Source of the DNA: JAFHCF01 sp048497495
Lineage (GTDB): Bacteria; Pseudomonadota; Alphaproteobacteria; Rhizobiales; Ancalomicrobiaceae
NCBI GenBank assembly: GCA_048497495.1
Contig: JAFHCF010000204.1
Span: forward strand, 1-19,368
Direction: 5' to 3'
DNA length: 19,368 bases
Under the pieces are notes generated by a model. It was not told the DNA's origin. It searched no databases and saw only the letters and a list, made by a program, of their open reading frames with translations. The number at the start of each line of letters is the position of its first letter. The stretch's first letter is position 1. Of the stretch, positions 1 to 7,104 are shown one piece after another. The position numbers and the translations under genes were made by a program.

Positions 1-146
1 GGACGGCGCCGTGCCGTGTCACGATCGCCGAGCACTCTCTCGAGCGCGTGTGTCGTCAGACGGTTGATGCGGTCGACGACGGCCTGAACCGGACAGCAGT
101 GGGTCGAGCCCGGGGATGACGGGGTGGAGGGGTCATTCGCGATCAT
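1..146 (-). CDS. Possible 5' part of a gene cut by the window edge
   Basis: A minus-strand frame opens with ATG at 146 and stays open to the first base of the window, giving 48 codons. It begins MIANDPSTPSSPG and continues into a stretch reading VVDRINRLTTHALERVLGD, which looks like an amphipathic helix. I do not recognise the family. There is no clear ribosome binding site before the ATG, and in GC-rich DNA such a short open frame is weak evidence. The stretch from 147 to 195, between it and the DUF2267 gene, shows nothing I can name. Confidence 0.3.
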   Translation of the reverse strand, partial: MIANDPSTPSSPGSTHCCPVQAVVDRINRLTTHALERVLGDRDTARRR

Positions 147-195
147 CCGGGGCGTGACGGGCGGCTCGCTCTCGACCACCCGCCGATCGGATCCC

Positions 196-615
196 TCACC
201 CCGCCCAGAACGCCTTCGCGCCCTGCGGCATTTCCGCCAACACGGCTTCGAAGGCCTTTGCGTCGACCGCGTCACGTAGTGCGAACGCGACGTCGGCGAT
301 CGCGGTGTCGGGGGCGAAGTTGTGGTGGATCCGCAGCGCCTGGACCTCGACCGTCATCTCGGCGCGCGTGGCGAAGGGCACAGGCGATGCCGTGACGTCC
401 CAGTCGACGACGAACATCGCTCGCAGCACCGGCGGCAGCACCTCGGCGAAACGCAGCCCCTGCGCCACCGTCAGCCGTCGCCGGAACACCCGCAGCACGC
501 CTTCGACCATCGTCCAGGTCTGGTTGCGGGTGGCGAGCCCGGCGCGGTCGCGGGCTTCCGCGAGGAAGCGTTCGAAGTCGTCGGAGGCGTGTTGATACGC
601 CATCGGGATCGGCAT
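196..615 (-). CDS. DUF2267 domain protein
   Basis: A small soluble protein of 139 residues. The whole length matches the DUF2267 pattern: an N-terminal helix with FERFLAEARDRAGL, a central segment containing LRVFRRRLTVAQGLRFAEVLPP (about 43-64) that resembles the family's typical phrase about a potential second copy of the fold, and a C-terminal half ending in AEMPQGAKAFW. There is no signal peptide or membrane segment. The molecular function of DUF2267 is not established; the proteins are often found beside stress or redox genes, and here the gene lies just downstream of an OxyR-type regulator on the same strand with a 15-base gap. The two could be co-transcribed. The family call is fairly secure, but any role is inference. 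Confidence 0.75.
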   Translation of the reverse strand: MPIPMAYQHASDDFERFLAEARDRAGLATRNQTWTMVEGVLRVFRRRLTVAQGLRFAEVLPPVLRAMFVVDWDVTASPVPFATRAEMTVEVQALRIHHNFAPDTAIADVAFALRDAVDAKAFEAVLAEMPQGAKAFWAG

Positions 616-630
616 CGCGCGACCTCCCCT

Positions 631-1548
631 TCACCCCTCGAGCCGCTCCACCCCCTCCGGCACGCCCTTGCGGATCATCTCCGCCAGGAGCGCCAGCGCC
701 TTCTCGCGCGGCGTGTTGGCCCGGTGGACGAGGCGGACGCGGCGGAAGTGGTGGTCGCCCTCGAGCGGGCGCGCCTCCAGCCGGCCGATCAGGCCGATGT
801 CGTTGCCGACGGCGAGACGTGGGATCAGGGTGATGCCGTAATTGGCGGCGGTCAGATGCAAGAGCGTCTCGAGGCTGGTGGCGCGGATGTCGGCGCCGGC
901 GAATTCGCCCCGATCGGGGTGGCCGCAGAACTCCAGCGCCTGATCGCGCAGGCAATGGCCGTCGGCGAGCAGCAGCAGCGCCTTGGGATCGAGATCGTCG
1001 GCGTGGATCGTCTTCTTGGCGGCGAGCGGATGGCCGGGCGGCAACACCACCCAGAACGGATCGTCGAAGAGCAGATGCTCGGCGAGCCGGGAATCGCCGG
1101 GATGCGACGCGATGATCGCCGCCTCGAGCCGTCCTTCGGTCAAGGCCTGCAGGAGATTGGCGGTCAGGTCCTCGTAGAGCATCAGAGGCGCGGCCGGCAG
1201 CGCCTCCGCCGCGATCGGCAGCACGAAGGGCATCAGATAGGGCGCCAGCGTCGGGATCACGCCGAGCCGCAGCGGCCCGGCGAGCGGATCGCGGCTGGCG
1301 CGCGCCAGCGCCGTGATGTCGTCGGCCGAGGAGACGGCGCGGCGGGCATGCAGCAGGATCTGGTCGCCGACCGGCGTGGTGCGGATCGAGCGGCCGACCC
1401 GCTCGAAGATCCTCACCCCGAGTTCGTCCTCGAGCTTGAGGATCTGCCCGGAGAGCGTCGGCTGCGACACGTGGCAGGCGTCCGCCGCCCGCCCGAAATG
1501 GCCGAGATCGGCGACGGCGAGGAGATATTGCAGGTCGCGCAGGTTCAT
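631..1548 (-). CDS. oxyR: OxyR-type hydrogen peroxide-sensing LysR regulator
   Basis: A LysR-family transcription factor of 305 residues. The N-terminal winged helix (about 1-60) has the usual ...LGHFGRAADACHVSQPTLS... recognition region, and the C-terminal periplasmic-binding-protein-like domain starts near 92. The peroxide-sensing pair is present: the phrase DGHCLRDQALEFC puts cysteines at 199 and 208, the same numbers as the redox cysteines of E. coli OxyR. In that protein they form a disulfide on contact with peroxide and switch on antioxidant genes. No catalase or peroxiredoxin gene lies in this window, so its targets must be elsewhere. Upstream, two GATAG boxes at 1583-1587 and 1596-1600 might be part of an OxyR site (ATAG-type half sites), but the spacing is not ideal. 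The family call is strong. Confidence 0.93.
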   Translation of the reverse strand: MNLRDLQYLLAVADLGHFGRAADACHVSQPTLSGQILKLEDELGVRIFERVGRSIRTTPVGDQILLHARRAVSSADDITALARASRDPLAGPLRLGVIPTLAPYLMPFVLPIAAEALPAAPLMLYEDLTANLLQALTEGRLEAAIIASHPGDSRLAEHLLFDDPFWVVLPPGHPLAAKKTIHADDLDPKALLLLADGHCLRDQALEFCGHPDRGEFAGADIRATSLETLLHLTAANYGITLIPRLAVGNDIGLIGRLEARPLEGDHHFRRVRLVHRANTPREKALALLAEMIRKGVPEGVERLEG

Positions 1549-1828
1549 GCGAGCGGGCTCCGGGCGGAGGGACGGCGGTTTTGATAGGAACGGACGATAG
1601 AACTACGCCGATCGATCACCAACAACAATGAAAATCGGCGGATTGCCCGTCACCGACTCCTCGACGCGAGGCCGCCGACCGAAGCCCACGACGCGCCACC
1701 GCCATTGCCCCGGCGCGCGTGCCCCGCGCGAATGCGGCATCGCGGCTCCGCCATGCGCATTTCTCCGTCGCCCGGCGTCCTCTTCCGTGCCAGATTGCCG
1801 CCTCCTCGCCCCCCTCTCGGAGCCCCTC

Positions 1829-2527
1829 ATGAGCCTCGCCCCCGCCGTCGTCGAAGCGCTGTCCGCCGTCTCCACCGCGACGCTCACCACCGTTCTGCTC
1901 AAGAAGGGCTTGAGAAACGTCTGGATGCGCGGGGCGATGCCGCTGCGTCCCGGCCAGAAGCGCCGCGTCGGTCGCGCCTTCACCCTGCGCTTCGTCCCCG
2001 CCCGCGAGGATCTCGCCACCCCCGCCTCCTGGGCCTCACCGATCTCCACCCGCGCGGCGATCGAGGCGATGCCGGAGGGCGTGATCTGCGTCGTCGACGC
2101 CATGGGCTGCAAGGACGCCGGCATCTTCGGCGACATCCTCTGCGCCCGCATGGCCAAGAAGGGCGTCGCCGCCCTGATCACCGACGGCGTGGTGCGTGAC
2201 GTCGAGGGCGTGCTCGGGACCGGCTTGGCCGTCTGGTCGAGCGGCGTCGCCGCCCCGCCCTCGGTCGCCGGCCTGACCTTCGTCGGCTGGCAGGAGCCGA
2301 TCGGCTGTGGCGGCGTCGCCGTCTTCCCCGACGACGTCGTCGTCGCCGACCAGGACGGCGCGGTGCTGATCCCCAAGGACCTGCTCGACACGGTGGTGGC
2401 GGAGGCGGTCGAGCAGGAGCGGATGGAAGGCTGGATCATGGAGGAGGTCGCCAAGGGTATCCCCCTCCCCGGCCTCTATCCGATGAACGCCGAGACCAAG
2501 GCCCGCTACGAAGCCTCCAAGAAGTGA
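1829..2527 (+). CDS. RraA-like / HMG aldolase-family protein
   Basis: A 232-residue member of the RraA/MenG-like fold. This family includes 4-hydroxy-4-methyl-2-oxoglutarate aldolases and oxaloacetate decarboxylases, as well as RNase E regulators. The active-site region is visible: GDILCARMAKKGVAALITDG (101-120) followed by VVRDVEG, with the conserved Arg123-Asp124 pair. A metal-dependent aldolase or decarboxylase acting on a small 2-oxo acid is therefore more likely than an RNase regulator. I chose the ATG at 1829 because GGAG lies 6 bases before it and homology begins there; the frame is open back to an ATG at 1628, but that extension is arginine- and proline-rich and looks non-coding. The stop codon overlaps a possible GTG start of the next gene, which indicates an operon. 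The exact substrate is not known. Confidence 0.85.
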   Translation: MSLAPAVVEALSAVSTATLTTVLLKKGLRNVWMRGAMPLRPGQKRRVGRAFTLRFVPAREDLATPASWASPISTRAAIEAMPEGVICVVDAMGCKDAGIFGDILCARMAKKGVAALITDGVVRDVEGVLGTGLAVWSSGVAAPPSVAGLTFVGWQEPIGCGGVAVFPDDVVVADQDGAVLIPKDLLDTVVAEAVEQERMEGWIMEEVAKGIPLPGLYPMNAETKARYEASKK

Positions 2528-2532
2528 CGCCT

Positions 2533-3462
2533 ATGCGCAAGCTCGATCACACCGCGAGCGGCGTCTACGCCATCGCCGCGACACCCTTCCATCCCGACGG
2601 CCGCCTCGATCTCGCCTCCCTCGATCGCCTCACCGACTTCTATGTCGAGAAGGGCGCCACCGGCCTGACCATACTCGGCATCATGGGCGAGGCGGGCAAG
2701 CTGGAGATGGAGGAGTCCCTCGAGATCACCCGCCGGGTGGTGGCGCGCGCCCCCGTGCCGATCGTCGTCGGCGTCTCGGCGCCCGGTTTCGCCGCCATGC
2801 GACGGCTGGCGCGCGACGCGATGGAGATCGGCGCGGCCGGCGTGATGATCGCCCCGCCGCCGAGCCTGCGCACCGACGACCAGATCGTCGGATACTTCGC
2901 CCAGGCCGTCGAGGCGGTCGGCGCCGACGTGCCCTTCGTCCTTCAGGACTATCCGTTGACGCTCACCGTCCAGATGACCCCGGCGGTGATCCGCCGCATC
3001 GTCATGGACAACCCGTCCTGCGTCATGCTCAAGCACGAGGACTGGCCGGGGCTCGAGAAGATCTCGACACTCCGTCGTTTCCAGGCCGAAGGGTCCTTGC
3101 GCGACTTGTCGATCCTCACCGGCAACGGCGCCCTCTTCCTCGACTTCGAGATGGAGCGCGGCGCCGACGGAGCGATGACCGGCTACGCCTTCCCCGACAT
3201 GCTCGCCGACGTGGTGCGCCTGTCGAAGGCGGGGATGCGCGACGCCGCCCACGACCTCTTCGACGCCCACCTGCCGCTGGTGCGCTACGAGCAGCAGCAG
3301 GGCGTCGGTCTGGCGGTGAGGAAATACGTCCTGATGAGGCGCGGCGCCATCGCCTGCGACGCCCAGAGGAAACCCGGCTCGAGCCTGACCGCGACGGCGA
3401 GGGCCGAGGTGGACTATCTCTTGGCGCGGTTGGCGAGGACGGACGCGCGGGCGGCGATCTGA
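2533..3462 (+). CDS. Dihydrodipicolinate synthase-family aldolase/lyase
   Basis: A (beta/alpha)8 barrel of the DHDPS/N-acetylneuraminate lyase superfamily, about 309 residues. The Schiff-base lysine is in VMLKHEDW and the catalytic tyrosine in LQDYPLT. The usual GTTGE loop reads GIMGE here, so it is probably not the lysine-pathway enzyme DapA but a catabolic paralogue acting on a sugar acid or other 2-oxo acid. The ATG at 2533 is preferred; a GTG at 2524, overlapping the upstream stop as GTGA, would add three residues. Coupling to the RraA-like gene suggests that both enzymes work on related 2-oxo acids in one pathway. The family is certain; the substrate is not. Confidence 0.88.
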   Translation: MRKLDHTASGVYAIAATPFHPDGRLDLASLDRLTDFYVEKGATGLTILGIMGEAGKLEMEESLEITRRVVARAPVPIVVGVSAPGFAAMRRLARDAMEIGAAGVMIAPPPSLRTDDQIVGYFAQAVEAVGADVPFVLQDYPLTLTVQMTPAVIRRIVMDNPSCVMLKHEDWPGLEKISTLRRFQAEGSLRDLSILTGNGALFLDFEMERGADGAMTGYAFPDMLADVVRLSKAGMRDAAHDLFDAHLPLVRYEQQQGVGLAVRKYVLMRRGAIACDAQRKPGSSLTATARAEVDYLLARLARTDARAAI

Positions 3463-3463
3463 A

Positions 3464-3478
3464 GCACGGCGAGCGTGC
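3464..3478 (+). terminator. Small hairpin after the aldolase operon
   Basis: Immediately after the stop codon, GCACG and CGTGC form a 5-bp stem around a 5-base loop. It sits in the 38-base gap between two convergent genes. There is no T-run, so a role in termination is only plausible. Confidence 0.25.
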
Positions 3479-3500
3479 GGACCATCACCCGCCGCGCGCG

Positions 3501-3959
3501 TCAGTCCAAGCAGATCCGGTTTCTCGCGACCCCCTTGGTGACGATGTACATGCAGCCGAAGACCGGCCGGCTGCGCGTGCATCTGCCGGTGAGCACCACG
3601 GCTTCCCTCGCCGACAGGCGGGCGCGTTGCGCGGGCGTCGGGTCGGCCAGGCAGAGGCCTTCGCATTCACCCGTATCGGCGCAGACGCGACCGGCATCGG
3701 CCGTCGGCAGAACACAGATCGGCTTGGGGAAGAGACCGGCCCTGCCCCATCGTCCGTGCCGTTTCAGGCATTCGGCTTCGTTCTTGGGAGTGCCGGATTT
3801 CTCGCCACAGGTTCTGAGTGGACGGGGATGGGCCGGAGCGCCGACCGCGATCCAAGAGGTGCCCCGGCATTCCCAGTGCCCCCCGGCATGAGCCGGCACG
3901 ACGAGGACCGCGAGGCCGAAGAAGGTCGCGGCCACGGTGAGCAACGATCGTTTCGCCAT
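3501..3959 (-). CDS. Secreted cysteine-rich protein of unknown function
   Basis: A 152-residue exported protein. Residues 1-27 form a signal peptide (MAKRS, a hydrophobic core, then PAHAG with a likely cut after AHA). The mature part holds ten cysteines, in motifs such as WECRG, RTCG, PICV, RVCADTGECEGLC, GRCT, FGCM and RICLD, which suggests several disulfides in the periplasm. ATG at 3959 is chosen because GGGAGG ends 5 bases before it; a GTG at 3965 is the alternative. I do not recognise a named family. It lies convergent to the aldolase operon and codirectional with, but 145 bases beyond, nrsF. Whether it belongs to the same metal or oxidative stress response is not shown by any promoter I could find. 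Confidence 0.7.
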   Translation of the reverse strand: MAKRSLLTVAATFFGLAVLVVPAHAGGHWECRGTSWIAVGAPAHPRPLRTCGEKSGTPKNEAECLKRHGRWGRAGLFPKPICVLPTADAGRVCADTGECEGLCLADPTPAQRARLSAREAVVLTGRCTRSRPVFGCMYIVTKGVARNRICLD

Positions 3960-4104
3960 GGCCACCTCCCGACGCCTCGGCCCCGGACCTCGGGTCGGGT
4001 CCGGCGCGGGCTGCGCATCATCGTGACGCCATGACGTTAGGACCGAATCGGTCGCCGTCCAATTCGACGATTCGTCGCTCCGAGGGTTCCCTCGAGGCGC
4101 CCCC

Positions 4105-4743
4105 TCACCACCTGAGCACCCGCCCGCCGACCACCGCGCCGAGGCCGGCGACGATCACCGTCGCCAGCGTGTACCAGGTGGCGACGAACAGCGGGCTGTC
4201 GTCGATGCAATTGGCCGCGTAGAAGAAGGCGCCGATGCCGGCCGCCGCGAGGCCGACCACCGCCCCGGTGAGACGTGGCCGCGTCGGCGCGCCGTGGCGG
4301 GCGGCGATCATCAGCCCGACGAAGGGCGGGATCGAGAACGCCGGCACCAGCATCAGGCAGTGATACCAGTTGCTCCCGACGAGCCGAACGCCCCAAGAGG
4401 ACGCCGGCACGACGAGGAGCTCGACCACCACCGCGCTCGCCAGTAGGGCGCCGGCGCCGATCAGCGCCAGATCGCCGACGCGGGTCTCGGCGCCCGGCCT
4501 CACCAATCGCAGGACGAGCGCCAGCGCGGCGCTCGCCAACGCCACCGCCTCGACGAACTTCAGAAGGAACCGCACGGTCTGCGCCGCCTGCATGAAATCC
4601 GGGCGCGGGCCGATGGTGGCGAAGAACAGGGCGCAGGTGGTGACCGCGCCGGCGATCACCGCCAGGGCGAAGCCACGGCCGAGCGGCGCCGGCCTCACCG
4701 CACCGTCGGCGACGAGCGCGCCCACCAGATCCTCGGTCCTCAT
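4105..4743 (-). CDS. nrsF: NrsF-type membrane anti-sigma factor (DUF1109)
   Basis: A 212-residue inner-membrane protein with about six hydrophobic helices (roughly 25-45, 62-80, 92-112, 128-147, 160-176, 188-207). It fits the DUF1109/NrsF family, which holds an ECF sigma factor inactive at the membrane. The family cysteines are present: Cys129 in NWYHCL and Cys179 in AANCIDDSPLF. In Caulobacter NrsF, conserved cysteines are needed for signal sensing. The start overlaps the sigF stop by 4 bases (ATGA), which fits translational coupling of sigma factor and antagonist. The frame stays open further upstream, but that extension is the shadow of sigF in another frame. Function rests on family and context, and both agree. 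Confidence 0.88.
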   Translation of the reverse strand: MRTEDLVGALVADGAVRPAPLGRGFALAVIAGAVTTCALFFATIGPRPDFMQAAQTVRFLLKFVEAVALASAALALVLRLVRPGAETRVGDLALIGAGALLASAVVVELLVVPASSWGVRLVGSNWYHCLMLVPAFSIPPFVGLMIAARHGAPTRPRLTGAVVGLAAAGIGAFFYAANCIDDSPLFVATWYTLATVIVAGLGAVVGGRVLRW

Positions 4744-5318
4744 GGCTCTCTCCTGTGCAGCGCCGCCAGCGCCTTCAAGCCCCGATGCAGCGCGACGCGC
4801 ACCGCGCCCTCGCTCATCGTCAGGCGTTTCGCCGTGGCGGCGATCGAATGATCCTCGACCGCGATCGAGCGGACGATGTCGCGTTGTCGGTCGCCGAGCC
4901 GGCCGAGCATGCGGTCGATGTCGGTGGCCTCGGTCGGATCGCGCTCCGGCGGCGCCGCCAGGACCTCGGCGAAGTCGTCGACCGGAACGTCGATCCGCCG
5001 GCCGCGACGCCGGGTCGTGTCGATCAGCTTGTTGCGGGCGATGGTGACGACCCACGGCATCAGGGCCTGCGACGAATCCCAGGTGTGCCGCTTCAGATGG
5101 ATCGCCAACAAGGTCTCCTGCACCACGTCCTCCACCTCGCTCGTCCCCAGCCCGGCGCGCGCGAAGCCGCGAATGGCCGACGCTCTGAGCACCGGCGTCA
5201 GGGCGTCGAGCAGCCGCCGATAGGCGGCGGCGTCGCCGTCGAGCGCCGATCGCATCCATGCGGTCCATGCCGCTTCACGGGACTCCCGGGCGAGTCTGGT
5301 CGAATTCACGGGTTCCAC
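4740..5318 (-). CDS. sigF: ECF sigma factor, SigF type
   Basis: An extracytoplasmic-function sigma factor of about 192 residues. Region 2 includes EVEDVVQETLLAIH (61-74) and the -10-reading helix with WVVTIARNKLIDTTRRR; region 4 is the helix-turn-helix around 157-182 (ATAKRLTMSEGAVRVALHRG). In Caulobacter the matching factor is released from NrsF under metal or oxidative stress and controls the bufferin operon; the same genes are divergent from it here. The start is uncertain: GTG at 5318 has GGAGA about 9 bases upstream, GTG at 5309 is also possible. A GTAACG-N16-CGTA motif on the minus strand (5342-5367) lies close upstream, which suggests autoregulation. Confidence 0.88.
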   Translation of the reverse strand: MEPVNSTRLARESREAAWTAWMRSALDGDAAAYRRLLDALTPVLRASAIRGFARAGLGTSEVEDVVQETLLAIHLKRHTWDSSQALMPWVVTIARNKLIDTTRRRGRRIDVPVDDFAEVLAAPPERDPTEATDIDRMLGRLGDRQRDIVRSIAVEDHSIAATAKRLTMSEGAVRVALHRGLKALAALHRREP

Positions 5319-5341
5319 TCGGCGGGGTCTCCACTCGGGCC

Positions 5342-5367
5342 TACGTGCGTGCGTGCCGTTTCGTTAC
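5342..5367 (-). promoter_or_regulatory. Candidate SigF promoter of sigF-nrsF
   Basis: On the minus strand, GTAACG (5362-5367) is followed after exactly 16 bases by CGTA (5342-5345). The described Caulobacter SigF promoter has the form GTAAC(C)-N16-CGAA. The position, about 25 bases before the sigF start, fits a short leader. Confidence 0.6.
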
Positions 5368-5434
5368 AGGGACCGCGCCGTCGGTGACGGTTTCGTGAAG
5401 CGCGCCGACGACACGACACGAACGCGTGATCGCT

Positions 5435-5460
5435 GTAACGACCCGCCCCGCCGCGACGAA
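5435..5460 (+). promoter_or_regulatory. Candidate SigF promoter of the buf operon
   Basis: GTAACG (5435-5440) is followed after exactly 16 bases by CGAA (5457-5460), the form described for SigF promoters. It lies 55 bases upstream of the first precursor gene. The divergent sigF gene has the same -35 element with the same spacing, which makes chance less likely. Confidence 0.7.
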
Positions 5461-5515
5461 GACCCTGTCGAGACGGCCACCATGGCTCGTCCGCCACGAC
5501 AAGGGAGATCATCAG

Positions 5516-5788
5516 ATGAACCGCCGCACCGTCAACCTCGCCGTCCTCGGGTCCCTCGCCGCCGCCCTCGGCGCCGTCACCCTCGCCGCCGCGCCGGCCT
5601 CCGCCGCCGAAATGGAGAAGTGCTTCGGCGTCGCCATGAAGGGCCAGAACGACTGCGCCGCCGGCAGCCACGATTGCAAGGGCCATTCCAAGGTCGACTA
5701 CGACAAGGCCTCCTTCAAGATGGTTCCCAAGGGCAGCTGCACCACGATGAAGACCCCCAAGGGCATGGGCACGCTCGCCCCGATGTGA
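5516..5788 (+). CDS. bufA: Bufferin precursor 1 (DUF2282 metallophore peptide)
   Basis: A 90-residue precursor of a periplasmic copper-binding modified peptide. Residues 1-30 are a signal peptide ending ASA. The core carries four cysteines at 36, 47, 54 and 75 in the family pattern EKCFGV...GQNDCAAG...C...VPKGSC. In described bufferins the MNIO enzyme converts the two central cysteines into sulfur-containing heterocycles that bind copper, while the outer two can pair; here that is inference from family. The start at 5516 is supported by GGGAG 8 bases before it. First gene of a five-gene operon. Compared with the second copy it has six rather than seven residues between the central cysteines and has histidines next to them (SHDC, GHSK). 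Confidence 0.88.
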   Translation: MNRRTVNLAVLGSLAAALGAVTLAAAPASAAEMEKCFGVAMKGQNDCAAGSHDCKGHSKVDYDKASFKMVPKGSCTTMKTPKGMGTLAPM

Positions 5789-5841
5789 TCGCCGACCGAT
5801 CAACGCCACTCCGTCACGTTTCGAACCAGAAGGACATTCCC

Positions 5842-6138
5842 ATGAACCGGACCGTCGCCGCCCTCGGTGTCGCCGCCGCCCTCGCCACCGCCTTCGGCGC
5901 CGCCAGCCTCTCGGCCCGCGCCGAGGATGCGCCCCAGGAGAAGTGCTTCGGCGTGGCGCTGAAGGGCCAGAACGATTGCGCGGCCGGCGCCGGCACCACC
6001 TGCGCCGCCACCTCGCGGATCGACTACCAGGGCAACGCCTGGAAGCTGGTGCCCAAGGGCACCTGCGCCACGATGAAGCTGCCCGGCGACCGCATGGGTT
6101 CGCTCACCGCGCTCACCCGCGACGTGCCCAAGGGCTGA
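5842..6138 (+). CDS. bufA: Bufferin precursor 2 (DUF2282 metallophore peptide)
   Basis: A second precursor, 98 residues, 53 bases after the first. The signal peptide ends near SARA (about 27), and cysteines lie at 35, 46, 54 and 75. It shares EKCFGVA-KGQNDCAAG, the DY motif and VPKG-C with copy 1, but the loop between the central cysteines is AAGAGTT without histidine, and the C-terminal tail is longer (ends TRDVPKG). Start at 5842 with AAGGA 7 bases upstream. The pair looks like a tandem duplication that has diverged, so the two mature peptides may differ in metal affinity or partner. Both would be modified by the single maturase encoded next. Confidence 0.87.
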   Translation: MNRTVAALGVAAALATAFGAASLSARAEDAPQEKCFGVALKGQNDCAAGAGTTCAATSRIDYQGNAWKLVPKGTCATMKLPGDRMGSLTALTRDVPKG

Positions 6139-6147
6139 ACCCCCTCT

Positions 6148-6176
6148 CCCGCCGCCTCGCCCCCCGGGGCGGCGGG
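6148..6176 (+). promoter_or_regulatory. GC-rich hairpin between precursor and maturase genes
   Basis: CCCGCCGCC (6148-6156) and GGCGGCGGG (6168-6176) are perfectly complementary and flank an 11-base loop. It lies 9 bases after the second precursor and before the bufB ribosome binding site. Such a stem could limit read-through or stabilise the upstream mRNA so that peptides outnumber enzymes. No T-run follows. Confidence 0.5.
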
Positions 6177-6198
6177 GCCCATCCGCCCGGAGGCCGCC

Positions 6199-7104
6199 AT
6201 GACCCGCGCCGTTCCCACCCGAGCCGCCACCGCGCGCTTCGCCACCCTGCCGGCCACCGCCGGCGTCGGGCTGAAGCCGCAGCATGTCGCCGACATCCTC
6301 GCGCGGCCCGCCGGCGTCGGCTTCCTCGAGGTCCACGCCGAGAACTATTTCGGCGCCGGCGGCCCGCCCCATCGCCGTCTGACCGCGGTTCGCGAGCGCT
6401 TCGATCTGTCGATCCACGGCGTCGGCCTGTCGATCGGCGGCCACGGCCGGCTGAACCGCGACCATCTCGCCCGCCTCGCCACCCTGGTCGCCCGCTACGA
6501 GCCGCGCGCCGTCTCCGAGCATCTCGCCTGGTCGAGCCACGGCGGCTTCGGCTTCCCCGATCTGCTGCCGCTGCCCCTGACCGAGGAGACGCTGGCGCGC
6601 GTCGTCGACCACCTCGACGAGGCGCAGACCGGGCTCGGCCGGCCGCTGCTGCTCGAGAACCCCTCGACCTATTTCCGCTTCGCCGAGAGCACCATCCCCG
6701 AGGTCGAGTTCATCGCCGAGGTGGCGCGCCGCGCCGGCTGCGGCCTGTTGCTCGACGTCGCCAACGTCGACGTCTCCGCCAACAACCACGGCTTCGACCC
6801 GCGAGCCTACATCGACGCCTTCCCCCTCGACCGGGTCGCCCAGATCCATCTCGCCGGCCGCTTCGAGACGCAGGACGAGGCCGGGCACCCGCTCTTCGTC
6901 GATGCCCACGGCAGTCCCGTCGCCGATCCGGTGTGGCGCCTCTACGAGCGGGTGATCGCCCGCATCGGCCCGGTCGCCACCCTGATCGAGCGCGACGACG
7001 ACATCCCCGCCTGGGAAGTCCTGGCGGCGGAAGCGGCGCGCGCCGAGGCGATCCTCGCCGAGGCCCGTCGCACCCGTCCCGAGGAGCGCGCCGATGCTGC
7101 CTGA
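6199..7104 (+). CDS. bufB: MNIO-family bufferin maturase (DUF692)
   Basis: A 301-residue TIM-barrel enzyme of the multinuclear non-heme iron oxidase family. Metal-ligand motifs appear in order: EVHAENYF (44-51), SIHGVGLSIG (71-80), SEHLAWS (106-112), LLENPSTY (151-158), LLLDVANVDVSANNHG (183-198), QIHLAGR (215-221), DAHGSPV (235-241) and IERDDDIP (263-270). Members use iron and oxygen to remodel cysteines of a precursor peptide. GGAGG (6189-6193) lies 5 bases before the ATG. It overlaps bufC by 11 bases. With two precursors upstream and one maturase, it probably modifies both. All motifs look intact. Confidence 0.93.
   Translation: MTRAVPTRAATARFATLPATAGVGLKPQHVADILARPAGVGFLEVHAENYFGAGGPPHRRLTAVRERFDLSIHGVGLSIGGHGRLNRDHLARLATLVARYEPRAVSEHLAWSSHGGFGFPDLLPLPLTEETLARVVDHLDEAQTGLGRPLLLENPSTYFRFAESTIPEVEFIAEVARRAGCGLLLDVANVDVSANNHGFDPRAYIDAFPLDRVAQIHLAGRFETQDEAGHPLFVDAHGSPVADPVWRLYERVIARIGPVATLIERDDDIPAWEVLAAEAARAEAILAEARRTRPEERADAA

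Noticed and set aside
272..955. Long minus-strand frame rich in Arg and Pro overlapping the DUF2267 and OxyR genes
   Set aside because: Composition is that of an out-of-frame reading of GC-rich DNA, and both overlapped genes have clear family matches.
1628..1828. 67-residue N-terminal extension of the RraA-like protein
   Set aside because: Low-complexity Arg/Pro-rich sequence with no family match; the ATG at 1829 has a good ribosome binding site and starts the conserved part.
3960..4104. Possible SigF promoter before the secreted cysteine-rich gene
   Set aside because: A CTAACG on the minus strand near 4030 lacks a CGAA-like box at 16 bases, unlike the two good sites at the buf locus.
4744..5268. 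N-terminal extension of the NrsF frame
   Set aside because: It is sigF read in another frame; the ATG at 4743 gives the normal family length.
5353..5841. Long plus-strand frame before the second bufferin precursor
   Set aside because: It overlaps the first precursor in another frame; ATG 5842 has its own ribosome binding site and begins a proper signal peptide.
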